Positions 32,199 through 40,170 of a stretch of DNA of 64,000 bases are shown here, one piece after another (the first letter of the stretch is position 1; every line of letters begins with the position of its first letter). A model generated the notes under the pieces. That model was not told the origin of the DNA. It saw nothing but the letters and a program-made list of their open reading frames with translations, and did not search any database. The stretch is from contig NZ_FZPH01000015.1 of assembly GCF_900188485.1 (NCBI RefSeq), positions 169,422 through 233,421 of the forward strand, in the 5' to 3' direction. Source of the stretch: Asanoa hainanensis. Lineage in GTDB: Bacteria > Actinomycetota > Actinomycetes > Mycobacteriales > Micromonosporaceae. Both the position numbers and the translations under genes were made by a program.

Positions 32199-33446
32199 GT
32201 GTTCGGCGTGTACCTGTCGACGATCACCCGGCCCACGGCGGCCAAGGGGCGCGGCGCGGCGTTCGTCGGCGGCAACGTCCTGGCGCTCGGCACCGTCAGC
32301 CTGGTAACCGACGTCTCGGCGGAGATGGTCACCGCCGTCCTGCCGCTCTACCTCGTCTTGGGGCTGCATCTCAGTCCGCTCGCGTACGGGGTGGTCGACG
32401 GCGTCTACACCGGAGCCACCGCGCTGTTGCGGATCGTCGGCGGCTACGTCGCCGACCGGGTGCGGGCCCGCAAGACCCTGGCCGGGTTCGGCTACGCGCT
32501 GTCCGCGGTCGCCAAGCTCGGGCTGTTGGCCGCCGGGCGCTCGCTGGCCGGGATCGGCTTCGTGGTCGCCGTCGACCGGATGGGCAAGGGCCTGCGCACG
32601 GCGCCCCGGGACGCGCTGATCACGTTGTCGACGCCGCCGTCCGAGCTGGGTCGGGCCTTCGGGGTGCACCGCACGATGGACGCCGTCGGCGCGTTCCTCG
32701 GGCCGCTGGTCGCGCTCGGGGTGCTGGCCTGGTCCGGGCAGTCGTACGACGCGGTGTTCGTGACCAGCTTCCTCGTCGCGATCCTCGGCGTGGCGGTGCT
32801 CGTGCTGTTCGTCCGGGAGCGGGATCCCCTCGCGGCTCCCCCGTCGGCCTCCCCTGTGCGGGTGCGCGAGGCGGCGGCGCTGTTGCGGTCCACCGACCTG
32901 CGCCGGCTTTTCCTGGCCGCGGCGCTGCTCGGTGTCGCGACGATCGGCGACGGCTTCGTCTACCTGATGCTCCAGCGGCGCACCGAGATCGGGCTGCTCT
33001 GGTTCCCGCTGCTGGCGGTCGGCACGAGCCTGGGCTACCTGCTGCTGGCCGCGCCGCTGGGCGTGCTGGCCGACCGGATCGGGCGACGACCGGTGCTGCT
33101 CGCCGGGTACGCCGCGCTGGCGCTGACCTACCTGCTGCTGGGCGCGCCGATCGGCGGGTGGCCGCTGCTGGTCGGGGCGCTCGCCGCGTACGGGCTGTAC
33201 TACGCCGCGACCGACGGCGTGCTGATGGCGCTGGCCGGGCCGGTGCTGCCGGATGCCCTGCGGGCCACCGGGTTGGCGCTGGTGCAGACCGGGCAGGCGC
33301 TGGCGTACCTGGTCTCCTCGGTGCTGTTCGGGCTCGCCTGGGCGGCCTGGGGTCCGACCGCCGCCGTGCTGATGGCGGCCCTGGTCGCGGTCGTCGCCGG
33401 CGGGGTAACCGCCGGCCTGCTCTTCCACAAGGGACGGTTGGCGTGA
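32199..33446 (+). CDS. MFS transporter
   Basis: The roughly 415-residue, 12-helix transporter opens with GNVLALGTVSLVTDVSAEMVT and has the loop motif GGYVADRVRARKTLAGFGYAL after helix 2. VDRMGKGLRTAPRDALI after helix 4 is a hallmark of a group of MFS proteins often annotated as permeases of unknown substrate. The second half begins LRRLFLAAALLGVATIGDG. GTG codons at 32199 and 32208 are both plausible starts; neither has a clear SD. Its stop overlaps the GTG of a beta-propeller protein (GTGA), so the two are a coupled pair, an arrangement I recall from other actinobacteria. The transported compound is unknown. Confidence 0.83.
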   Translation: MFGVYLSTITRPTAAKGRGAAFVGGNVLALGTVSLVTDVSAEMVTAVLPLYLVLGLHLSPLAYGVVDGVYTGATALLRIVGGYVADRVRARKTLAGFGYALSAVAKLGLLAAGRSLAGIGFVVAVDRMGKGLRTAPRDALITLSTPPSELGRAFGVHRTMDAVGAFLGPLVALGVLAWSGQSYDAVFVTSFLVAILGVAVLVLFVRERDPLAAPPSASPVRVREAAALLRSTDLRRLFLAAALLGVATIGDGFVYLMLQRRTEIGLLWFPLLAVGTSLGYLLLAAPLGVLADRIGRRPVLLAGYAALALTYLLLGAPIGGWPLLVGALAAYGLYYAATDGVLMALAGPVLPDALRATGLALVQTGQALAYLVSSVLFGLAWAAWGPTAAVLMAALVAVVAGGVTAGLLFHKGRLA

Positions 33447-34441
33447 GCTTGAGCGTACGGACCCGGCTGCTGGTGGTGCTGGCGGTCGCGCTGGTGCTGG
33501 CGGTGGCCGCGGTGTTCTACATCCGGGGCGCGGCGGCCCGCACCACCCCGTCGGCGCCGGCCGCATCCAAGGCGGTGACGCTCGACGCCGGGCCGGCACT
33601 GCTCACGGTGACCGATCGGCACATCGCGACCGTGTCCACGATGGACCCCGCTGGCCCGCGCACCGTCTCCTCGGTCGAGTGCGTCCGGGCGTACGCGGCC
33701 GGCGGCACCGGTGTCTGCCTGCAGCCGGCGACGCCGTGGACGTACAAGATGGTGGTCCTGGACCGGCACCTGGCGCCGGTGCGCTCCGTCGACATTCCGG
33801 GGCTGCCCAACCGGGCCCGGGTCTCGGCGTCGGGGCGGATGATCGGCTGGACGACGTTCGTCGGCGGCGACTCCTACAACAGCGGCGGCTTCTCCACCCG
33901 CACCGGCATCCTCGACACCGCGAGCGGCACGCTGGTGTCGTCGCTGGAGGAGTTCACGGCGACGCACGACGGCAGGGAGGTGCGCTCGGCCGACCGCAAC
34001 TTCTGGGGCGTGACGTTCGCTCTCGACGACAACACCTTCTACGCCACGATGTCCTCGGGCGGCCACCGCCGGCTGATGAAGGGCGACTTCGCCGCGCGTA
34101 CGCTCCGGTCGGTCGCCGACAACGTCGAGTGCCCGTCGCTGTCACCGGACGGGCGGCGGATCGCCTTCAAGCACGCGATCGACGGCGACCCGACTCGCGG
34201 GTGGCGGTTGTCGGTGCTCGACCTGGGCACCCTCGCCGTCACCCCGCTTGCCGAGACCGCGAGCGTCGACGACCAGCCCGCGTGGCTCGACGGGTCCACG
34301 ATCGGCTACACGCTGCGCCAGGCCGACGGCCGCCCCGACGTGTTCGCGGTGCCGGCCGACGGCTCCGGGACGCCTCGGCTGCTCGTGCCCGGCGCGGAGT
34401 CGCCCGCGGCGCTGGGAGTAGCGACCGGCCCGAACGGGTAA
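33443..34441 (+). CDS. Membrane-anchored TolB-like beta-propeller protein
   Basis: The 332-residue protein begins with one membrane anchor (LLVVLAVALVLAVAAVFYIRG, about residues 9-29) and a Pro/Ala-rich spacer. It continues as an extracytoplasmic beta-propeller with WD40-like/PD40 blades: VECPSLSPDGRRIAFKHAID, RLSVLDLGTLAVTPLAE and DDQPAWLDGSTIGYTL. Such TolB-type propellers bind proteins or peptidoglycan-associated partners. The GTG start overlaps the MFS stop, so they may act together at the membrane. A PAP2 phosphatase begins 11 nt downstream, making a likely three-gene operon. Confidence 0.8.
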   Translation: MSLSVRTRLLVVLAVALVLAVAAVFYIRGAAARTTPSAPAASKAVTLDAGPALLTVTDRHIATVSTMDPAGPRTVSSVECVRAYAAGGTGVCLQPATPWTYKMVVLDRHLAPVRSVDIPGLPNRARVSASGRMIGWTTFVGGDSYNSGGFSTRTGILDTASGTLVSSLEEFTATHDGREVRSADRNFWGVTFALDDNTFYATMSSGGHRRLMKGDFAARTLRSVADNVECPSLSPDGRRIAFKHAIDGDPTRGWRLSVLDLGTLAVTPLAETASVDDQPAWLDGSTIGYTLRQADGRPDVFAVPADGSGTPRLLVPGAESPAALGVATGPNG

Positions 34442-34452
34442 AGCCGGTCTCC

Positions 34453-35151
34453 ATGCGTCAGGTTCTTCTGCGAGTGCTGCTGCCGCTCGTCGCCCTGTAC
34501 GGGCTGATGATCGCGCTCGGCCTGTTCGTCACGAAGGTCGCGGACGGCTGGTGGCCGTTCACGGTCGAGGACCGGGTCAACGAGTCGCTGGAAGCGGCCC
34601 GGTCCGGCCCGCTGACCGCCGGATCGCTGGTGTTCAGCACGATCGCCGACACCTGGTCGGTGATCGGCGTGTGCACGCTGGCGGTGCTGATCCTGCTGGT
34701 CACCCGCCGGCCGTGGCGCGAGCCGCTGTTCCTCGCCTGCGCGGTCGCGGCCCAGGCGGTGATCTTCTTCCTGACGACGCTGGCGATCGACCGCCACCGC
34801 CCCGCGGTCGAGCACATGGACGTCTCGCCGCCGACGTCGAGCTTCCCGTCCGGGCACACGTCGGCGGCGGCCACCCTCTACTGCGGCCTGGCCCTGCTCT
34901 TCGCGCTGCGCTCGACGAGCCGGCGGTGGGAGACGATCGTCTGGACCGTCTTCGTGCTGATCCCGGTCGGGGTGGCGCTGACCCGCCTGTACCGCGGCAT
35001 GCACCACCCGAGCGACGTCATCGGCTCGTTCGTCAACGCGGCCGCCTGCCTGACGATCATGTATCACGGCATCCTGCGCTGGCGCGGCGCTCCCGCGCCG
35101 CGCCCGGCCGAGGAACGCCGGCCGGTGTCGCTGGCCAGCGTCCGGGGATAA
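34453..35151 (+). CDS. PAP2-family membrane phosphatase
   Basis: The 232-residue protein has about six helices and the three phosphatase motifs: K/R-x6-R-P-like in TTLAIDRHRPAVEH, PSGHTSAAA with the catalytic-acid His, and R-x5-H-x3-D in TRLYRGMHHPSDVIGS with the nucleophilic His. The family dephosphorylates undecaprenyl diphosphate, phosphatidic acid or similar lipids on the outer face of the membrane. The ATG at 34453 lies 11 nt after the propeller stop. The C-terminal tail is basic and Pro-rich. Recycling of a lipid carrier is a sensible role but not demonstrated by the context. Confidence 0.87.
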   Translation: MRQVLLRVLLPLVALYGLMIALGLFVTKVADGWWPFTVEDRVNESLEAARSGPLTAGSLVFSTIADTWSVIGVCTLAVLILLVTRRPWREPLFLACAVAAQAVIFFLTTLAIDRHRPAVEHMDVSPPTSSFPSGHTSAAATLYCGLALLFALRSTSRRWETIVWTVFVLIPVGVALTRLYRGMHHPSDVIGSFVNAAACLTIMYHGILRWRGAPAPRPAEERRPVSLASVRG

Positions 35152-35193
35152 CACCGTGGCGCCTGGTGCCGGAACACGGTTCACTGTCGTGCG

Positions 35194-36393
35194 ATGCCAC
35201 CGCAGCTCTCCCCCGCCCGGGCCACGGCGACCCTGATCGCCCTCTCCCTGGCCGCGTTCGCCTACGTGACCACCGAGCTCGCGCCGGTCGGCCTGCTGAC
35301 GGTGATCGCGCCCGACCTCGACCGGTCGCGGTCCGAGGTCGGGCTGCTGGTCACCGGGTACGCGTTCGTCGTCGTGCTGATGTCCCTGCCGCTGACGGGC
35401 CTCACTCGGACGATTCCGCGGCGCCGGCTGCTGGCGGTGACCTTCGTCGTCTTCGTCCTCGCCACCGCGGTGTCCGCCTTCGCCACCAGCTACTGGGTGC
35501 TGGCCGGCGCGCGGTTGGCCACGGCGGCCACGCAGGCACTGTTCTGGTCCGTTGTCGGCCCGACGGTGACCGGCCTGTTCCCGCCCGACGTGCGGGGCCG
35601 GATCGTGTCGCGGTTCGCGATCGGCCCGTCGCTCGCACCCGTGCTAGGCGTCCCGCTCGCCACCTGGGTCGGCCAGGAGGCGGGCTGGCGCACGGCGTTC
35701 GCGGTCCTGGCCGGGCTCGGCCTGGTCGCCGGTGCCGTGGTCACCGCGCTGCTCCCGTCGTTCCCGCCGGACGCCGGGGGCGCTGCCCGGGGCACCATGC
35801 CCGACGCGCGCCGCTTCCGCACGCTGCTGGTGCTGACGGCGCTCGGCATCACCGGCGCGTTCTGCGCGCAGACCTACATCACGCCGTTCCTGCTCGACGT
35901 GAGCGGCTTCCCCGAGTCGTCGCTGTCGTTGCTGCTGCTGGTCGGCGGCGTCGCGGGGGTGTGCGGCACGATCGTCATCGGCCGGTTCATCGACAGCCGG
36001 CCGGTGGCCGCGGTGACTGTGCCCCTGGCGGTCGTCGGCGTCACGCTGCTGCTCATGTACGCCCTCGGCACCGTACAGCCGGTCACGGTCGTGCTGTTCG
36101 CCGTGGCGGGTCTGGCGTTCAGCGCGTTCGCCGCGATGGTGCAGGGGCGCACGCTCCAGCTCGCGCCGGGCAACACCGACCTGGCCTCGGCCGCGTCGGG
36201 CTCCGCCTTCAACCTGGGCATCGCCGGCGGCTCGCTGCTCGGCGGCGTGCTGCTCCCGGCGGTCGGGCCGCGCCCGCTGCCCCTCGTCGGCGGCCTGCTG
36301 GTGCTGACGGCGCTGGGTGTCGCGCTGCTCGACGAGCGCCGTCACCGCACGCGGCACGATGCCGCCCGGCCGGTGCCGGTCCCAGCGGGCTGA
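35194..36393 (+). CDS. MFS transporter (sugar-efflux/drug-efflux DHA1 type)
   Basis: The 399-residue, 12-helix protein has ALSLAAFAYVTTELAPVGLL in helix 1, the loop 2-3 motif PLTGLTRTIPRRRLLAVTFV, and helix 5 GPSLAPVLGVPLATWVGQEA, which holds a motif-C-like G-x8-G-x3-G pattern typical of exporters of the AraJ/SotB/CmlA group. The substrate is unknown. The ATG at 35194 is 42 nt after the PAP2 stop, so cotranscription is possible but not compelled. The TGA lies inside a 7-bp inverted repeat. Confidence 0.87.
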   Translation: MPPQLSPARATATLIALSLAAFAYVTTELAPVGLLTVIAPDLDRSRSEVGLLVTGYAFVVVLMSLPLTGLTRTIPRRRLLAVTFVVFVLATAVSAFATSYWVLAGARLATAATQALFWSVVGPTVTGLFPPDVRGRIVSRFAIGPSLAPVLGVPLATWVGQEAGWRTAFAVLAGLGLVAGAVVTALLPSFPPDAGGAARGTMPDARRFRTLLVLTALGITGAFCAQTYITPFLLDVSGFPESSLSLLLLVGGVAGVCGTIVIGRFIDSRPVAAVTVPLAVVGVTLLLMYALGTVQPVTVVLFAVAGLAFSAFAAMVQGRTLQLAPGNTDLASAASGSAFNLGIAGGSLLGGVLLPAVGPRPLPLVGGLLVLTALGVALLDERRHRTRHDAARPVPVPAG

Positions 36394-36411
36394 CAATCAC
36401 GCGAATTGTCA
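36391..36411. promoter_or_regulatory. Inverted repeat upstream of the FHA-kinase genes
   Basis: TGACAAT (36391-36397) and ATTGTCA (36405-36411) are exact inverted arms 7 nt apart, AT-rich against a GC-rich background. They overlap the MFS stop and lie about 150 nt before the FHA start. An operator for the downstream signalling genes is more likely than a terminator because the stem is weak. Confidence 0.42.
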
Positions 36412-36553
36412 CCCTTACGCGTGGCCGAAACGAAGAAGAACGCTGGATCATTGCCCTCCCCTAGCCGGTGGCCGTGGAACTTCGATACCTTGTGGTCGCC
36501 GGTTTCCCTGCCGAGCATGCGCGATCTTCGGTGCATATCTGGAGGACAGGTCA
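36412..36553. promoter_or_regulatory. Leader region of the FHA-kinase cluster
   Basis: This 142-nt leader is less GC-rich than its flanks and shows no coding signal. It ends with a strong SD (GGAGG at 36541-36545). No defined -10/-35 could be assigned. Confidence 0.35.
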
Positions 36554-37288
36554 TTGCCCGATGGAAGCGACGGGGGCAACGCACGAAAGTGGATCGCTGT
36601 CGATTTCGGTGGGCGGCGACGTCCACTTCGAGTCGGCGAGGTGCTGACGGTCGGCCGTGGTCGATCATGTGATCTCCAACTTCCGGACGACGATCACCTT
36701 TCCCGTCGCGCGTGTTCGTTGCGGGTCCTGGACGACTGCGTACTCATCCGAAACGACTCGACGCGCAAACCAGTGGTCGTACGTCCTCCGGCCGGCGAGG
36801 ATCGCGTGGTAGAGCCCGGTGCCGCGACGACGTCACTTCCTTTCCCCCGTTTCGCGCTGGTGCTCGCGGGACGCGCCGGAACCACGGTGACGTTGACCGT
36901 CGACGCCAGCCGTTTGACGTCCGGTTCACCACCCATCGCACCACGACAAAGCGCGGATCGCGCGACCGCTCTTGAACAGATCGAGCTCAGCGCCGCACAA
37001 CGTCGCATTCTCGTGGCATTGTGTGCGCCCGTTCTCATCGAGTCCGGACCACGGGCCGTTCCCGCGACTTACGCACAGGTCGGCGCGAAACTCGGTCTTC
37101 AACCGCAATATGTACGCGGCGTCGTGAAAACTCTCCGGGAAAAGCTGTGGGGCCACGGCGTCCACGGATTGACTCCGGACGACAGCGACGCAGCCCACGA
37201 CGATTTCCGCTGGGCGCTGGTCCGCTGGGCCACGCGAAGTGGATGGGTGACCGCGGCGGACGTGGCGGGCGGCGATGACGCCACCTGA
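36554..37288 (+). CDS. FHA-domain protein with C-terminal winged helix
   Basis: The 244-residue protein starts at TTG, chosen because GGAGG lies 8 nt upstream and other starts in frame lack an SD. Residues about 15-110 form an FHA domain: LTVGRGRSCDLQLPDDDHLS then RRACSL, with the G-R and S-R phosphothreonine-binding residues kept although the usual His after S-R is replaced. Residues about 155-225 look like a winged helix (LSAAQRRILVALCAP, YAQVGAKLGLQPQYVRGVVK, LREKLWGHGVHGL). FHA domains bind phosphothreonine. The next gene, overlapping by 14 nt, is a Ser/Thr kinase, so this is probably its substrate or reader, passing the signal to DNA. Base composition is slightly lower in GC than neighbours. 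Confidence 0.82.
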   Translation: MPDGSDGGNARKWIAVDFGGRRRPLRVGEVLTVGRGRSCDLQLPDDDHLSRRACSLRVLDDCVLIRNDSTRKPVVVRPPAGEDRVVEPGAATTSLPFPRFALVLAGRAGTTVTLTVDASRLTSGSPPIAPRQSADRATALEQIELSAAQRRILVALCAPVLIESGPRAVPATYAQVGAKLGLQPQYVRGVVKTLREKLWGHGVHGLTPDDSDAAHDDFRWALVRWATRSGWVTAADVAGGDDAT

Positions 37289-38771
37289 CGAGCCAGCGAC
37301 GCGCGGTGAGTACGTCCTGCCGCCCCCGGTCGCGACCGGCGAGTTCGTCGGCCCGCCCGACGACCTCGACCGCTACGAGCTGATCGGGCCGGGCATCGCA
37401 GGCGGCGAGGGTGTCACCTGGCGGGCCCGCTACCACGGCCAGCTCAAGGAACCGCTGCCGCTTGCGGTCAAAGCGCTGCGACCGCCCCCAGGCACCGGCG
37501 ACGACTGGCCGTCCGACGCCGACCGGGTCCGCTGGCAGGACCAAGCCGCCCTGCTGCGACACCTACACCTCGACCACGTGGTCCGCCTCTACGAAATCTT
37601 CTCCGGGCCTGCGCAACATCCCGCGGGCGCCGGCGACGACGCGACCAGACGGACCGCGTACCTGGTCATGGAATGGGTCGACGGGCCCACGCTGCACGAA
37701 CTTTGCGCTGACCAGCCCGCCACCGGCTCGACCATCGAGCAGCGGATGGCCTTCGTCGGCCAGGCCGCGACCGTGCTCCGCGAACTCGCCTCCACGACCC
37801 GGGCGGCGGGCAACCCGAGCCTGCACCGCGACGTCAAGCCTGGAAACTGCATCATAAACGGCGCGCGAGGTCTGGTACTCGTCGACGTGAGCACCTTGCG
37901 GCTCGTCAACGACAGCTTCGACCCTGTCGGACTGCACACCCCCGCGTACACCGCCCCAGAGGTGTTGGCGGCGCCGCACCTTCCCCGCATGCCGGCGACC
38001 GATGTCTACTCGCTGGGCGCCCTCGCCTACTTTTGCGTGACCGGAGAGGACCCGCCCCCGGGGGCGGCCGACCGCGAACGGCTCGAGGCGGGCCTCCTCG
38101 CCACCGGCGTGCGCGACCCGCAGGCGCTTACCCGGCACATCATGGCCACCATGGACCCGAACGCGGCGCGGCGCCCCGCCGACCTCGCCGCCTGGCGGCG
38201 GGACCTGCTGGCCCTCAGCCGCCGCGCCAGACCGCGCCGGCGGGGTCCGATCTACCTCGCCGCGGCGGCTGCCGCGCTGACGGCCAGTGTCACAGTGCTC
38301 AACTGGCCCGATCCCCCGCGCGGCGAACGCACAGGCCAGACCCTGCCCACGCCAGCCGTGTCGACTGCGTCGGCGCTGGGCGCGATCGTCGCCCCGCGCG
38401 ACGGGTCAAACGTCGAACAGTGTGCGTACCTGTCCGGCACGGCGGCGCCGCAGCCCGGCATGACCCTGGTCCTCGCCATGCGAAACCTGTCCAACGGTGA
38501 CCCGACCCGGTATGTGGAGACGGTCTACGACTGGGACGACCCCGCGAAGCTCGCGAACTGGCGGGGCGCGCAATACTTCGGTCAGGGCAACGACACGGTC
38601 GGGCAGGACTACGAAGTGCAGCTGATCGCCGTCGGGGTCGACGAGACGCGACGGTGGACGGAGTCGGTCGACAACACGGGCGACGCACTGGCGGCGTCTG
38701 GCACCGTGGTCGCGGCGGTCCGTCTCCACCGGGTCACGGGCCTGGTCCCCAACAACTGCGAAGGCGACTGA
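37275..38771 (+). CDS. Membrane Ser/Thr protein kinase with atypical active site and Cys-bearing extracellular domain
   Basis: The 498-residue protein has a cytoplasmic PKN-type kinase (residues about 33-310): a glycine-rich loop GPGIAGGEG, ATP lysine K66 in PLAVKAL, HRDVKPGN with catalytic D186, metal-binding D204, and APE in TAPEVL. Two departures stand out: DFG is DVS, and the helix-C glutamate position appears to be Gln (Q90). One membrane helix spans 326-343. The outer 150 residues begin AIVAPRDGSNVEQCAYLSG, look like a beta-sandwich and contain two Cys that could pair. The ATG overlaps the FHA gene by 14 nt. Two secreted wall enzymes follow after 97 nt on the same strand. It probably senses an envelope signal and phosphorylates the FHA partner. 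Confidence 0.85.
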   Translation: MTPPDEPATRGEYVLPPPVATGEFVGPPDDLDRYELIGPGIAGGEGVTWRARYHGQLKEPLPLAVKALRPPPGTGDDWPSDADRVRWQDQAALLRHLHLDHVVRLYEIFSGPAQHPAGAGDDATRRTAYLVMEWVDGPTLHELCADQPATGSTIEQRMAFVGQAATVLRELASTTRAAGNPSLHRDVKPGNCIINGARGLVLVDVSTLRLVNDSFDPVGLHTPAYTAPEVLAAPHLPRMPATDVYSLGALAYFCVTGEDPPPGAADRERLEAGLLATGVRDPQALTRHIMATMDPNAARRPADLAAWRRDLLALSRRARPRRRGPIYLAAAAAALTASVTVLNWPDPPRGERTGQTLPTPAVSTASALGAIVAPRDGSNVEQCAYLSGTAAPQPGMTLVLAMRNLSNGDPTRYVETVYDWDDPAKLANWRGAQYFGQGNDTVGQDYEVQLIAVGVDETRRWTESVDNTGDALAASGTVVAAVRLHRVTGLVPNNCEGD

Positions 38772-38868
38772 ACGACCGCGCCAGTGCGGGGGTGCACTGT
38801 CCGGGACCGGTCGGTCAACGGTCCACTGCTCGGGTGGCAAACCACCATCGAGCAGGACTGGAGCGGCC

Positions 38869-40146
38869 ATGAACTCTTCCTTCGCACGATCACGAACCGC
38901 GGCCGCGGGCGCGGCGCTCCTCGCCATGACGGCGTTCCTCGTCGGCGTAACCGGCAGTCCGGCCGCCGCCGCGCCGAACGCGTGCACCAACCCGGTACTG
39001 GCGACGAACCTGAACGGCTGGGGCTCGCTGGACGGCAGTTGGGTCACCCGCGACCAGGTCGGCGACCTGCCTGGCGTGAGTTGGGCGTTCGACACTGGCG
39101 GACGCGAGTTCTACATGCCGCAGGTCGGTGTCGTCGCCGGCCAGACGTGGACGTTCAGCGCCCAGGACCGGGTCGTGTTCGGCAGCGGCACGGCGCGGAT
39201 CATCGTCGAGTGGTACGGCTCCAACGGCCAGTACCTCAGCGAGAACCAAGGCCCGACGACCGCGCTACCGGCCGCGAACCCGAACGGCGGGGGCCAGTGG
39301 TATCCCGTGTCCGCGACCGCCACCGCGCCGGCCGGCGCCACCTCAGCACACGTGCTCCAGACCGGCGACTTCGGCTCGACGACCGGCACCAACTTCAAGG
39401 CCACCGCATGCGACTACCAGCTCGGTGGCACGCCGCCGGTGCCGAGTGACTCCGCGGCCGTCCGCAACAACTGGGGCTCCCCAGTGCCGAGCCAGTCTGA
39501 CGAGTACAACTCCGCGGCGATCGACCTGACCAAGTGGGGATTGTTCGGGGCTGACCCAGGTCAGACCACCGGCTGCGCACCCGGCTACAACGGCCACGGT
39601 CAACGGTGTGCCTCGCAGACCACCCAGGCGAACGGCCGCCTGTCCGTGAACGCCACCGCCGACGGCCGGACTGGCGGCCTGTACAGCCGGATGCGTCCGT
39701 TCCGCTACGGTCGCATCGAGGTCCGCGAGCGCGCTGCGCCGCTGACCGCCAACGGCGGCCGTGCGTACCATGCCGTGCCTCTGCTCTGGCCGGAGAACGA
39801 CGCCCAATGGCAGAGCGCCGAGATCGACTTCGCTGAGCGCGACGTCAACTCGAGCACAGTCGAGCTGTTCGTGCATCACAACAACACTCAGACCAGCAGG
39901 TCCAAGACCATCGACTCGACCCAGTTCCACAACTACGCCATCGACTGGGAGCCCGGATCCGTCAAGTGGTACGTCGACGGCGTTCAGGTGGGCCAGCCGG
40001 TCAACGCGTCGATCACCGAGTTCAGCAGCAGCAACGGCGGGGCCCAGCTCGACATGTTCCCGGCGACCGGAACGCTCATGCGTCCCGCCGTCCAGGAGGT
40101 CGACTGGATCCGCATGTACGCCAACCAATACACCCAGTACCGCTGA
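38869..40146 (+). CDS. Secreted glycoside hydrolase family 16 enzyme with N-terminal carbohydrate-binding-like domain
   Basis: The 425-residue protein has a signal peptide (basic SFARSRT, hydrophobic core, cleavage after PAAAAP near 35). A roughly 140-residue beta-sandwich (about 38-182) resembles carbohydrate-binding modules. A GH16-like domain follows (about 195-425), with the catalytic signature E-I-D-F-A-E at 318-323 (nucleophile E318, acid/base E323) inside AEIDFAERDV. VKWYVDGVQVG and a closing QEVDWIRMY strand are typical of the fold. GH16 enzymes cut beta-1,3/1,4-glucans, agar or related polymers; the exact substrate is unclear. GGAG lies 7 nt before the ATG. It is 24 nt from the CHAP gene and downstream of the kinase, so regulation by the kinase pathway is a fair inference. 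Confidence 0.87.
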   Translation: MNSSFARSRTAAAGAALLAMTAFLVGVTGSPAAAAPNACTNPVLATNLNGWGSLDGSWVTRDQVGDLPGVSWAFDTGGREFYMPQVGVVAGQTWTFSAQDRVVFGSGTARIIVEWYGSNGQYLSENQGPTTALPAANPNGGGQWYPVSATATAPAGATSAHVLQTGDFGSTTGTNFKATACDYQLGGTPPVPSDSAAVRNNWGSPVPSQSDEYNSAAIDLTKWGLFGADPGQTTGCAPGYNGHGQRCASQTTQANGRLSVNATADGRTGGLYSRMRPFRYGRIEVRERAAPLTANGGRAYHAVPLLWPENDAQWQSAEIDFAERDVNSSTVELFVHHNNTQTSRSKTIDSTQFHNYAIDWEPGSVKWYVDGVQVGQPVNASITEFSSSNGGAQLDMFPATGTLMRPAVQEVDWIRMYANQYTQYR

Positions 40147-40170
40147 ACAGCCGACGCTAAGGACTTCGCG

